Shown: in pieces, positions 25,991 to 33,692 of the stretch | How the letters are laid out: every line of letters starts with the position of its first letter | Numbering within the stretch: position 1 is the first letter of the stretch | Assembly: GCF_019968905.1 (NCBI RefSeq) | Contig: NZ_CP079946.1 | Coordinates: 8,219,356 to 8,283,355, forward strand | Source: Corallococcus sp. EGB | Lineage (GTDB): Bacteria > Myxococcota > Myxococcia > Myxococcales > Myxococcaceae | Length of the DNA stretch: 64,000 nucleotides | Reading direction: 5' to 3' | Translations under genes and position numbers: made by a program | Notes under the pieces: model-generated | Databases searched by the model: none | Seen by the model: only the letters and a program-made list of their open reading frames with translations | What the model was told of the DNA's origin: nothing

Positions 25991-27151
25991 TCACTTCGGC
26001 GGGGAGAGGTCGTGGAACCTCCGGGGCCCCTGCCCCACCAATCGATGCAGGAACAGCCCGATGCCCGCCCCGCCCATGCCGTAGTCGTGGCTGATGCGCA
26101 GCAGGTGCCGGCCCGGAAACGCCAGCCCTTCCGGCCGCTCGATGCGGAACAGCAACGTCTGCGTCGCCTTCCTGCGAGCCTGCTCCAGATAGCGGGGCTC
26201 CCCCGTCACCCGATACAGGTCGAGCAGCGTCTCACCCATGGAAGCCAGCCCCTCGAACAGGTGGGGCGCCGCGGCGAAGAACACATTGCAGCCCTTCGCC
26301 GCCCGGTGCGCGGCGTCCAGATAGCGCTCCTCCTGAAGCACCTCGAAGAAGCGGATCAGCGCGGAGGCAATGCCGCCTCCGCCCTGGAGCCAGTAGGGCC
26401 GGTGGCCTCCGTCATCCGTAGCCGTACCCCAGACCCAGGCGCCCTCCCGCTCCTTCGCGTGCGCCAGGTCGAAGTCCATCGCCCGCCGCGCCGCCTCCAG
26501 GTAGCGCGCCTCGTTCGTGACGCGCCAGAGCGACAACAGGAAGAAGCCCACGCCGCTCGCGCCGTATGCGAAGCCCAGCTTGATGGCGGGCTGGCCTGCC
26601 TCGCGCCAATAGAGCGCTCCCGCCGGAGAGCGCTCCGCGGACTTCAGCAGGTGCTCCGCCGCCAGACAGGCCCACCCCAGCGCCTTCTCCTCCCGCGTGC
26701 GCAGATGGAACGCCAGCGCGGTCAGGCCCCAGCCCGCGGCGCCGTTGAACAGGTCCGCCGCCGCGAAGGCCAACGGCGACGCGGGCACATGCTCCAGGAG
26801 CGCCCAGGCCCGCTCGGGCAGGCCCAGCTCCAGGAAGGTCCACGCGACGCCCGCCATGCCTGAATAGAGCCCCGGCGGATACACGTCCGCGGTCACGGGC
26901 TGCGCGAGCAGCCACTCGCGCACGGCCGTGGGCACCTCGCCCAGCGCATCGTGCAGGAACAGCGCCGTGCCGCAGGCGCCGTACGCCACGTTCAGCGGGT
27001 TCGTCTGGAACGCGTGCGGGTCGCACGGGAAGAGCCGGTCCGTCCGCTGCACGTCCATGGACGCCACCACGTGCCGCGCGAGCCCGCGCACGGTCTCCCG
27101 CAGCAGCCCGGCCTCCGGCACGAGCGGCGTCACAGGTTCGAGGGAGTCCAT
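25991..27151 (-). CDS. LanC-like cyclase protein lacking zinc ligands (class III type)
   Basis: The 386-residue protein has the seven-fold LanC toroid; seven Gly-rich turns are visible (YGACG, YSGMAG, FNGAAG, YGASG, QGGGG, EGLASMG, YGMGGAG). Zn-dependent LanC enzymes carry His in HG, Cys in WC and a CHG motif. Here those positions are Tyr196 (FAYGASG), Leu255 (YWLQGG) and Phe299-Glu300 (LFEGL). Loss of all three ligands is the hallmark of class III LanKC cyclase domains. ATG 27149-27151 has AGGAGG upstream and overlaps the lyase-kinase gene by 22 bp. It presumably forms lanthionine or labionin rings in the peptide encoded at 28716-28817. Confidence 0.85.
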   Translation of the reverse strand: MDSLEPVTPLVPEAGLLRETVRGLARHVVASMDVQRTDRLFPCDPHAFQTNPLNVAYGACGTALFLHDALGEVPTAVREWLLAQPVTADVYPPGLYSGMAGVAWTFLELGLPERAWALLEHVPASPLAFAAADLFNGAAGWGLTALAFHLRTREEKALGWACLAAEHLLKSAERSPAGALYWREAGQPAIKLGFAYGASGVGFFLLSLWRVTNEARYLEAARRAMDFDLAHAKEREGAWVWGTATDDGGHRPYWLQGGGGIASALIRFFEVLQEERYLDAAHRAAKGCNVFFAAAPHLFEGLASMGETLLDLYRVTGEPRYLEQARRKATQTLLFRIERPEGLAFPGRHLLRISHDYGMGGAGIGLFLHRLVGQGPRRFHDLSPPK

Positions 27152-28617
27152 GCCTCCGCCTCCTGTCGCGCGGCGTCCACGCGTCCGTCCAGCAATGCCT
27201 GGATGATGCTCCGCACCTGCACGGGCAGGCCCGCGTCCACGAACGCGTCGAGCATCCGGAAGACCGGGTGCTTCGGATCCAGCTCCAGCAGGTTCTGCGT
27301 GGGGCAGACGAGGTTGTAGAGCAGCATGCCGCACGCGTAGAAATCGTCGAACGGCTCCAGCATGGGCACCTGTCTGCGCGCCGGCGCGCGGAAGCCCGGG
27401 TTGAACCACTGCACGGAGAACACCGACGGCTTGCCGTGTTCCTGCGCGGCCTCGAAGTCGATGAGCTTGAGCGCGCCCGTGGTCCGGTCCAGCAGGACGT
27501 TGCCCGGCGAGATGTCCCCCACCAGCAGGCCCCGCGCGTGGATGGACACCACCGCGTCCAGCAGGCGCAGCGCCACGTTCCGCCACGCCACGCAGCACCG
27601 GACGACGTGCCGGGGGTCGTCCATGCGGGTGAGCAGGATGAAGTCCTCGCTCACGCGGACGTGGGCCAGGGGCTCGCCCTCCTCGAAGGACGTGACGAGG
27701 AACGTGTGCTCCCACTCCTGGAACCGCTCGATGAGCAGGGGGACGCACGGCAGGCCCTGGAGGCGCTGGAGGTTGTCGTGCTCCCACTGGAGCGCGGTGA
27801 CGGCGTCCACCGTCCGCCCCTCGCCCAGCCAGGTCTCCGTATGCGGCCGCGCCTCCTTGAGGCAGACGGTGCGCCCCGTGCGCTGATCAACCGCCTTGTA
27901 GATGCCGCCGGAGTTCGTGAACGCCAGCGCCTCCAGCACCTGGTAGCGCCCGTTCAGGAGCCCGGAGTCATCCCCTTCGGGTTCGGGTTCGTCCGGCAGC
28001 GGATCCTTCACCCACTCCGGAAGCTGGAAGTACGGCGTGCGGACGTCCAGGACGGCCGCCCCATCCGGCCGGTGGATGAGCAGCGACCGCGTCCCGTCCA
28101 CCTTCAGCCGCGTCATCCGCACGAAGCCGCCGTAGCGGTAGTAGACCACCTTGCTGTCCCGGAACCGCTTGTCGGACAGGATGTACGGCCCCTCCAGCTC
28201 GCGCGTCGCCTGATGCAGCGCTTCGCCCAGCGACAGGAACGTGGCCTCGTCCGGGGGATAGAGCGTGACGAACTTCCCCGAGCCGCCCCGCGCGTACCGC
28301 TTCGAGTTCAGGAAGCGCAGCAGCACGGGGTCCGCGACGAACTTGAACGTCACGCCCGCGCGGAAGCACTCCCGCGCCACCCGGCGCAAGACCTCCGGCG
28401 CCTGCGCCGCGGTGGAGGAGACGTGGATCTTGAAGCCCTGCGGCTGGAGCGCCACGCGCTCCGGGTGGGCCTGGAACCAGACATCGAACCGGGAGAGCTT
28501 CCAGTCCTCCGGCAGGAGCGGCGCGAGCACGTCTGGATAGACGGAGCGGGCGGGAAGACGGCCCAGCGGCTCGAAGTAATCCGGGTCGATGAAGGTGAAG
28601 GAAGCGAACTCCTCCAT
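27130..28617 (-). CDS. Class III lanthionine synthetase, lyase and kinase domains only (LanKC-N)
   Basis: The 495-residue protein matches the first two-thirds of LanKC. Residues 1-215 form the phospho-Ser/Thr lyase-type domain, with GFKIHVSST, VTFKFVADPVLLRFLNSKRY, GGSGKFVTLYPPD and GPYILSDKR. Residues 223-495 form a kinase: Lys254 in VCLKEARP, the catalytic GDISPGNVLL (Asp368, Asn373) and LIDFEAA (Asp387). Together they should phosphorylate Ser/Thr in a precursor and eliminate phosphate to dehydroalanine/dehydrobutyrine. The LanC domain that normally follows is absent but is encoded by the next gene, overlapping by 22 bp. The peptide gene lies 98 bp upstream. Confidence 0.88.
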   Translation of the reverse strand: MEEFASFTFIDPDYFEPLGRLPARSVYPDVLAPLLPEDWKLSRFDVWFQAHPERVALQPQGFKIHVSSTAAQAPEVLRRVARECFRAGVTFKFVADPVLLRFLNSKRYARGGSGKFVTLYPPDEATFLSLGEALHQATRELEGPYILSDKRFRDSKVVYYRYGGFVRMTRLKVDGTRSLLIHRPDGAAVLDVRTPYFQLPEWVKDPLPDEPEPEGDDSGLLNGRYQVLEALAFTNSGGIYKAVDQRTGRTVCLKEARPHTETWLGEGRTVDAVTALQWEHDNLQRLQGLPCVPLLIERFQEWEHTFLVTSFEEGEPLAHVRVSEDFILLTRMDDPRHVVRCCVAWRNVALRLLDAVVSIHARGLLVGDISPGNVLLDRTTGALKLIDFEAAQEHGKPSVFSVQWFNPGFRAPARRQVPMLEPFDDFYACGMLLYNLVCPTQNLLELDPKHPVFRMLDAFVDAGLPVQVRSIIQALLDGRVDAARQEAEAWTPSNL

Positions 28618-28627
28618 GCGAGGCTCC

Positions 28628-28713
28628 AGGTCGTGACAGGTGGAGAACCGCGGCCACCCGCCCGGCGGAATCCAGGCGGGTGACCTGCTCCCTCCAGGGG
28701 AGCGTCACGACCT
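28628..28713. repeat. Inverted repeat between precursor and synthetase genes
   Basis: AGGTCGTGAC at 28628-28637 is the exact reverse complement of GTCACGACCT at 28704-28713, spanning almost the whole gap between the peptide gene and the synthetase gene. In RNA it could form a long-range stem that lowers read-through or synthetase translation relative to the peptide, a common arrangement in lanthipeptide operons. Confidence 0.45.
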
Positions 28714-28715
28714 CT

Positions 28716-28817
28716 TCAGCGCGCGCAGGTGAGGCTGCACTGGAGGCTGCTCGTGCTGTCCCGCAGACACTCGTTCTCCTTCGCCGCGAGCTGCTGAAGC
28801 GCGAGGACCTTCTTCAT
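28716..28817 (-). CDS. Class III lanthipeptide precursor peptide (33 aa)
   Basis: The ATG at 28815-28817, with an AGGAG site seven bases upstream, opens a 33-residue peptide ending at TGA 28716-28718. The leader MKKVLALQQL carries the class III recognition motif, with Leu and Gln at positions 7-8 after hydrophobic V4 and L5, as in the ILELQ leaders of labyrinthopeptin and SapB precursors. The C-terminal part has Ser21, Thr22, Ser23, Ser24, Cys27, Ser28, Thr30 and Cys31. Ser21-x2-Ser24-x2-Cys27 is the labionin motif; Ser28/Thr30 and Cys31 could form a second ring or remain open. It is followed directly by the lyase-kinase and LanC-like genes. Product unknown. Confidence 0.85.
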   Translation of the reverse strand: MKKVLALQQLAAKENECLRDSTSSLQCSLTCAR

Positions 28818-28874
28818 GGCTGACTCCTGGTTGAGGGGGATGAGGGTTTGCTTCGCCTTGAAAAGGCAATGCAG

Positions 28875-28903
28875 ACCCTAGGCCCTGAGAAACCGGGAAT
28901 CAA
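28875..28903 (-). promoter_or_regulatory. Candidate promoter of the lanthipeptide operon
   Basis: On the minus strand TTGATT (28898-28903) and TAGGGT (28875-28880) are separated by 17 bp, a sigma-70-like arrangement about 60 bp before the peptide start. The surrounding 180 bp are visibly less GC-rich than the rest of the window. The -10 match is weak (3 of 6). Confidence 0.4.
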
Positions 28904-28999
28904 TCACACACACAGACAGTATCAGCCCCTACGGGATATCCACGACAGGAATTGAGAAACAGAACGGAAAAATGGAAACACGCCGGAGCGGCAGGCCTC

Positions 29000-31048
29000 T
29001 CAATGCGTCGCGTCGTGAGTTTCCACCGGTTCGGAGGAGGGCTCCTCCTCGCTCCGGTTCTGGGAGAGGAAGTCGTCCAGCGCGCCCACGTCGATGGGCT
29101 TGCGGAACACGGCGTCCACCTGCGCGAGGCTCGCGCGGTTCTGTCCCCGCACGTCCATGCCGGTGACGATGGCCAGCAGCGCCTGGGGCGTGTGCCGCCG
29201 CAGCTCGCGCGCCAGCTCCCAGCCCGTCATCTCCGGCATCACCGCGTCCAGCAGCGCGGCGTCGTACGGATTCCGCTCCCACATGTGCAGGGCCACCTCC
29301 GGGCTGTGCGCCACCTGCACGTCGTAGCCCTCCTCGCCCAGCACCTCGGCCATCATCCGCGCGTTGTCCAGGTCGTCGTCCACCACCAGCACGCGGCGCG
29401 CTCGCATGGGAATGTGCGGCGGAGGCCCTGGCATCCGCGAGGGCTGCGGCTCGGAGGGCAGGGGCATGCCCGCCGTGCCTTCGCCGAAGCGCGGCAGCCG
29501 CACGATGAAGCTCGCCCCCGAGCCGTCGCGCCGGTTCTCCACCGTCAGCTCTCCGCCCCAGCGCTGCACCTGCGTGCGCGCCACGGCCAGGAACAGCGAG
29601 AACTGCGGCGCGCCCGGATCCCTGCGCAGCGGGTCGAACAGGCCCACCAGTTCGTCCTGCGCGTAGGGACGCCCGCCGTCCTCCAGGCGCATCTCCAGCC
29701 AGTCCTCGCCCCTGGGACGGGTGCGGACCACCAGCGTGCCGCCGCCCTCCATCCGGTCGCGCGCGGACAGGAGCAGGTTGACGATGAGCTCGCGGAAGAA
29801 GCCCGCGTCCACCTTCACGCCCCACGGGAAGCCCAGGTCCAGCTCCGCGTGCACCGGGTGCTCGCGCTGCTCCAGCTCGCCCCGGGCCAGCTCCAGCGCC
29901 TCGCGCACCGTCTGGTCCACCGGCACGTTGGCCAGGCGCTCCTCGGTGCGCTGCACGCTGAACTCCTGCAGCCGCGCCACCAGCTCGCCAATCTGGCGCA
30001 CCGTCTTGTCCAGCGCCTCCACGTGCTCGGGCTTGTATTCGCGCTGCAGGAGCGTGATGCGCAGCCGCAGCACGTTGAGGAAGTTGTTGAGCGCGTGCGC
30101 GGCGCCGCTCGCCAGCTGTCCCAGGGCCTGCTGGCGGGTGCGCCGCAACAGCTGTCCCTGGAGCCTGCGCACCTCGTCGTGCGCGTTCTCCAGGGCCTTG
30201 GTCTTCACGGCCGCCTCCGTGCGGTCGCTGAAGGTCTGGATGACGCCGGCCAGGACGTTGTCCTCCTCCCACACCGGCGTGGCGCTCATCTCCAGCGTGG
30301 CGTCCCCGCCGCCGGGGCGCTCCAGCTGCATCATCACGCCGCGCACCGGAGCCTTCTCGCGCAGCGCGCGCAGGAAGGGCATGTCCTGCACCTTGAAGGG
30401 CTCTCCCGTGGGATGCCGCGCGTTGACCTGCATGAGCACGGGCCCCAACGAGCTGGCGGCGCGCGCGCCCACCACCGCGCGCATGGGCACGCCCATCAGG
30501 CGGCTCACCGGCGGCGAGGCGAAGGACACCATCCCGTCCGTCTCCGCCAGGAGGATGCCCACCTCCACGTGGTTGAGCACCGACTCCATCACCGCCGCCT
30601 CGCGGAAGCGCACCTCCTCCGTCTTGAGCACGCGCGCGTAGGAGGCCTGCGCGGACGCGTCCGCTTCCCAGACGAGCTCCGACACCAGCTCCGCCACGTC
30701 CGCGTCGATGGCGCCCCCGTTGCGGCGCGCGTAGACGTAGAGCAGCACCTCCTGGAGCGACTTGAACTCGCGGGTCAGGTCCTCCGGTTCGAAGTTCTGG
30801 TCGTACCGGAAGGCCCCGTGGGAGCGCACCACCTCCGGCCACAGCCGCACGGCGTCCTCGCCCCGGTCCTCGAGCAGCCGGGCAAGCTCATCCAGCAGAT
30901 GGCGCAGCGGCGCGCGCAGGTCCCGGCCGGGGACCTCCACGTCGTACGTCTCCGCGCGCAGGCGCTTGGACCACAGGCGCGTGATGCGCTCGCCCTCGTC
31001 CGAGAGCAGCCCCGACAGCGCGGTGATGGCGTCATGAGAGGAAGGCAC
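29000..31048 (-). CDS. Sensor-type hybrid histidine kinase with degenerate ATPase domain
   Basis: The 682-residue protein (GTG 31046-31048) has an N-terminal helical sensor-like domain (1-150), a PAS domain (about 155-275), a HisKA-type region with ASGAAHALNN (His318), an ATPase-like region (about 380-520) and a C-terminal receiver (552-660). The receiver is intact: VLVVDDD, Asp601 in ALLDAVMPEM, Thr629 and Lys650 in FRKP. The ATPase region has lost key residues: the second N-box Asn is Ser428, the G1 motif reads EDGGRPY and the G2 region (QFSLFLAVA) has no GxGLGL. It may therefore be phosphorylated by another kinase. No clear SD was seen, so the start is uncertain. Confidence 0.75.
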   Translation of the reverse strand: MPSSHDAITALSGLLSDEGERITRLWSKRLRAETYDVEVPGRDLRAPLRHLLDELARLLEDRGEDAVRLWPEVVRSHGAFRYDQNFEPEDLTREFKSLQEVLLYVYARRNGGAIDADVAELVSELVWEADASAQASYARVLKTEEVRFREAAVMESVLNHVEVGILLAETDGMVSFASPPVSRLMGVPMRAVVGARAASSLGPVLMQVNARHPTGEPFKVQDMPFLRALREKAPVRGVMMQLERPGGGDATLEMSATPVWEEDNVLAGVIQTFSDRTEAAVKTKALENAHDEVRRLQGQLLRRTRQQALGQLASGAAHALNNFLNVLRLRITLLQREYKPEHVEALDKTVRQIGELVARLQEFSVQRTEERLANVPVDQTVREALELARGELEQREHPVHAELDLGFPWGVKVDAGFFRELIVNLLLSARDRMEGGGTLVVRTRPRGEDWLEMRLEDGGRPYAQDELVGLFDPLRRDPGAPQFSLFLAVARTQVQRWGGELTVENRRDGSGASFIVRLPRFGEGTAGMPLPSEPQPSRMPGPPPHIPMRARRVLVVDDDLDNARMMAEVLGEEGYDVQVAHSPEVALHMWERNPYDAALLDAVMPEMTGWELARELRRHTPQALLAIVTGMDVRGQNRASLAQVDAVFRKPIDVGALDDFLSQNRSEEEPSSEPVETHDATH

Positions 31049-31223
31049 GCTCAAGGGCGCACGATGCGCACGCTCCCGCCTCCGGGCCACCCGCCCCACG
31101 TCTCCTCCCGGCGCGGCAATGTCAGACACTCCACAGGGGGTGCGCCCGTCACGGGTCACGAGCGCCTGTCCGCCCGGACGCCCTGGCCATCGCGAGCGGC
31201 CGTCCCCACCTTTGCTGTCACGG

Positions 31224-32003
31224 ATGAGCGTCAAGGAGCACAGGAAGAACGACCTGGAGCAGCCCGAGGTCTCCCAGCAGGCCATGGCGCAGCTCTACCG
31301 TGGCGAGCTGAGCCGCTCGGACACGTGGCGGACGCGGCTGGACACCACCACGAACTGGGCGCTCACCACGACGGCGGCGGTCATCTCCTTTGGCTTCGCG
31401 TCACCGGAAGGCTCGCACGTCACGTTCCTGGTGGGCATCTGGATGGTGGTGTCCTTCCTGCTCATCGAGGCGCGGCGCTACCGCTACTACGACCTGTGGA
31501 ACCGCCGCGTGCGTCTCTTGGAGGATGGCTGGTGGGCGCCCATGCTGCGGCGCGAGCCGGTGGATCCGGACGCGCTGCGCGAGCTGGCGGTGGAGATGTC
31601 CCGGCCGCAAATCCAGCTGTCGCTGGTGTCCGCCATCGCGACGCGGCTCAACCGCGCCTATGGACCCATCCTCATCGTCTTGCTGGTGACCTGGTTCTTC
31701 AAGGTCTACAGCCACCCGAGACCGCCGCGAGACTTCTCGGACTTCGTGGACCGGGCGCACGTGGCCTGGATACCGGGGCCGGTGGTGATGTTCGCGCTGC
31801 TGTTCCTCACCGTGGGGGCGGCGTATCTCTTCACCGCGTCCTTCTTCATCCGGGCGCCGCTGGGCGAGCTGCGCACCCGGCCGCGAGGGCGCCGGGCCGC
31901 GCTCTGGGAATCCTTCTACCGGCCCTACGCCATCCAGCGCCGCAAGCGCCCGCGACCCACGACGGGCGGGCGCCCCAGCGCGCCGCACCCGTTCGACCAC
32001 TGA
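31224..32003 (+). CDS. DUF2270 integral membrane protein
   Basis: The 259-residue protein matches DUF2270: LYRGELSRSDTWRTRLDTTTNWAL near the N-terminus, then IEARRYRYYDLWNRRVRLLEDG, with about four transmembrane segments (ALTTTAAVISFGFAS, FLVGIWMVVSFLLI, YGPILIVLLVTWFF, GPVVMFALLFLTVGAAYLF). The C-terminus is basic. Its function is unknown; it is a widely conserved inner-membrane family. ATG 31224 was chosen as the start because the conserved region begins right after it. It is divergent from the hybrid kinase gene. Confidence 0.85.
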   Translation: MSVKEHRKNDLEQPEVSQQAMAQLYRGELSRSDTWRTRLDTTTNWALTTTAAVISFGFASPEGSHVTFLVGIWMVVSFLLIEARRYRYYDLWNRRVRLLEDGWWAPMLRREPVDPDALRELAVEMSRPQIQLSLVSAIATRLNRAYGPILIVLLVTWFFKVYSHPRPPRDFSDFVDRAHVAWIPGPVVMFALLFLTVGAAYLFTASFFIRAPLGELRTRPRGRRAALWESFYRPYAIQRRKRPRPTTGGRPSAPHPFDH

Positions 32004-32223
32004 GCCGGCCCCCGGGCCGCCGCCGCGAGCGCCTGGAGCAACGACAGACGCCGCGAGCCCGCGGCGGATACATGTTTGACACACACACGCGGGGTCCCCC
32101 ACGGCCCCCCTGCCGGGCGGCCAGACGGTCCACCACCCCGGCTGATGGGGGCCATGCCCCGGGGTGAATCCCGGCCGCTTTCGCCCTTCCGGCCCTCCCG
32201 GATTTGTGGTGTGAACCGCCCCC

Positions 32224-33231
32224 ATGGCGAACACGCGCACTGTGACGGTCATCAATGGCGATGGCATCGGCCCCGAGGTTACGGCGGCCACCATCCGCGT
32301 CCTCGAAGCCCTCAAGGTCCCCCTGGAGTTCGAGTTCAAGGACGCGGGCACGGAGGTCGTGGCCAAGTTCAACACCAACCTCCCGGACGAGACGGTGGAG
32401 GCGGTGCTGCGCAGCGGCGTGGCGCTCAAGGGCCCCACGGGCACCGTGGTGGGCCGCGGCCTGCCGTCCGCGAACGTGGGCCTGCGCAAGCGGCTGGACC
32501 TGTACTCGTCCCTGCGCCCGGTGAAGAGCGTCCCCAACGTCAAGACGCGCTACGAGAACGTCGACCTGGTCGTCGTCCGTGAGAACACCGAGGACCTCTA
32601 CGCGGGCCTGGAGCACATCGTGGTGCCGGGCGTCGTGGAGGCCATCAAGGTCATCACGGAGAAGGCCTCCACGCGCATCGCGCGCTTCGCCTTCGAGTAC
32701 GCCAAGAAGAACGGCCGCAAGAAGGTGTCCGCCATCCACAAGGCGAACATCATGAAGCTGTCGGACGGCCTCTTCCTGGACTGCTGCCGCAAGGTGAGCC
32801 GCGAGTACCCGGAGATCACCTTCGATGACGTCATCATCGACAACCTCTGCATGCAGCTGGTGAAGGACCCGACCCGCTTCGACGTGATGGTGCTGGAGAA
32901 CCTCTACGGCGACATCGTCAGCGACCTGTGCGCGGGCCTGGTGGGCGGCCTGGGCATGGTGCCGGGCGCCAACATCGGCGAGCGCACCGCCGTCTTCGAG
33001 GCCGTGCACGGCACCGCCCCGGACATCGCGGGCAAGGGCATCGCGAACCCCACCGCCCTGATGATGTCCGCGGTGATGATGCTGGAGTGGCTGGACCTGA
33101 AGGAGGCGGCCCAGCGCATGGGCAACGCCATCCAGAAGGTCTACGGCGGCGAGTCCAAGGTCCGCACCGGCGACCTGGGCGGCAGCGCCACCACCGCCGA
33201 GTTCACCAACGCCATCATCGCCGCGCTGTAG
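32224..33231 (+). CDS. icd: Isocitrate/isopropylmalate dehydrogenase family, NAD-dependent isocitrate dehydrogenase-like
   Basis: The 335-residue beta-decarboxylating dehydrogenase begins [13 protein letters not shown] and has the substrate motifs [32 protein letters not shown], the catalytic Tyr/Lys neighbourhood [28 protein letters not shown] with metal-binding Asp, and the cofactor loop [13 protein letters not shown]. The Ser/Asn pattern around SANVGLRK and the length fit the NAD-type isocitrate dehydrogenase of bacteria and mitochondria better than IPMDH, but homoisocitrate dehydrogenase cannot be excluded. The enzyme would convert isocitrate to 2-oxoglutarate in the TCA cycle. A strong terminator follows its stop codon. 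Confidence 0.85.
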   Translation: MANTRTVTVINGDGIGPEVTAATIRVLEALKVPLEFEFKDAGTEVVAKFNTNLPDETVEAVLRSGVALKGPTGTVVGRGLPSANVGLRKRLDLYSSLRPVKSVPNVKTRYENVDLVVVRENTEDLYAGLEHIVVPGVVEAIKVITEKASTRIARFAFEYAKKNGRKKVSAIHKANIMKLSDGLFLDCCRKVSREYPEITFDDVIIDNLCMQLVKDPTRFDVMVLENLYGDIVSDLCAGLVGGLGMVPGANIGERTAVFEAVHGTAPDIAGKGIANPTALMMSAVMMLEWLDLKEAAQRMGNAIQKVYGGESKVRTGDLGGSATTAEFTNAIIAAL

Positions 33232-33253
33232 TCCCACGCGCCGCGCGTCAGAG

Positions 33254-33292
33254 GGGGAGCGGGCCTCGCGCCCTGCTCCCCTTCTCTTTTTT
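33254..33292 (+). terminator. Rho-independent terminator after icd
   Basis: GGGGAGC-GGGC (33254-33264) pairs with GCCC-T-GCTCCCC (33270-33281), an 11-bp stem with one bulged base and a CTCGC loop, followed by TTCTCTTTTTT. The T-tract runs into the stop codon of the convergent SUI1 gene, so the hairpin may serve both directions. Confidence 0.85.
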
Positions 33293-33681
33293 CAGCCGAC
33301 GACGACCTTGCGCACGCCCCGCGCCTCCAGCAGCGCGGGAAGCCGCTCACGCTGGTCGCCCTGCAACACCAGCGCGTCGTCCTCCACCACGCCGCCGCAG
33401 CCCAGGCCGCCCTTGAGCGCCTTGAGCCAGGTGTCCAGCTGCGCGGCGGGCAGCCCCAGCTGCTCCACCACCGTCACCTCCTTGCCGCCCCGGCCCTTGC
33501 GCTCCATGCGCACCACGGCGCGCGCGGGCCCCTTGGCCTCCGGCTTCCGCGCCGACTGCTCCTGGGGCGCGGGCGGAGGCGGCCCCGCGGGCAGCGCGTC
33601 CCGCTGCGCGGACAGGGCGGCGAAGGGGTTGTTGAAGGGCCCCGGCGGCGGGGCCTCGTCCTTCTTGTCGCGCTTGCCCAT
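33292..33681 (-). CDS. SUI1/eIF1-like translation factor (YciH family)
   Basis: The 129-residue protein has a charged, Pro-rich N-terminal half (MGKRDKKDEAPPPGPFNNPF) and a C-terminal SUI1 domain: VVRMERKGRGGKEVTVVEQLGL, LKALKGGLGCGGVVEDDALVLQGDQRERLPALLEARGV. This basic-loop and GGLGCGG pattern is characteristic of bacterial eIF1 homologues such as YciH, which act at the ribosome P-site region in start selection. It is the last gene of a cupin-VKOR-SUI1 operon (11-bp gap after VKOR). Confidence 0.85.
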   Translation of the reverse strand: MGKRDKKDEAPPPGPFNNPFAALSAQRDALPAGPPPPAPQEQSARKPEAKGPARAVVRMERKGRGGKEVTVVEQLGLPAAQLDTWLKALKGGLGCGGVVEDDALVLQGDQRERLPALLEARGVRKVVVG

Positions 33682-33692
33682 GAGGTGTCCCC

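Noticed and set aside
28818-28999. A second lanthipeptide precursor upstream of the first
   Set aside because: No ATG or good ribosome site on the minus strand occurs in this stretch; only one peptide gene is supported.
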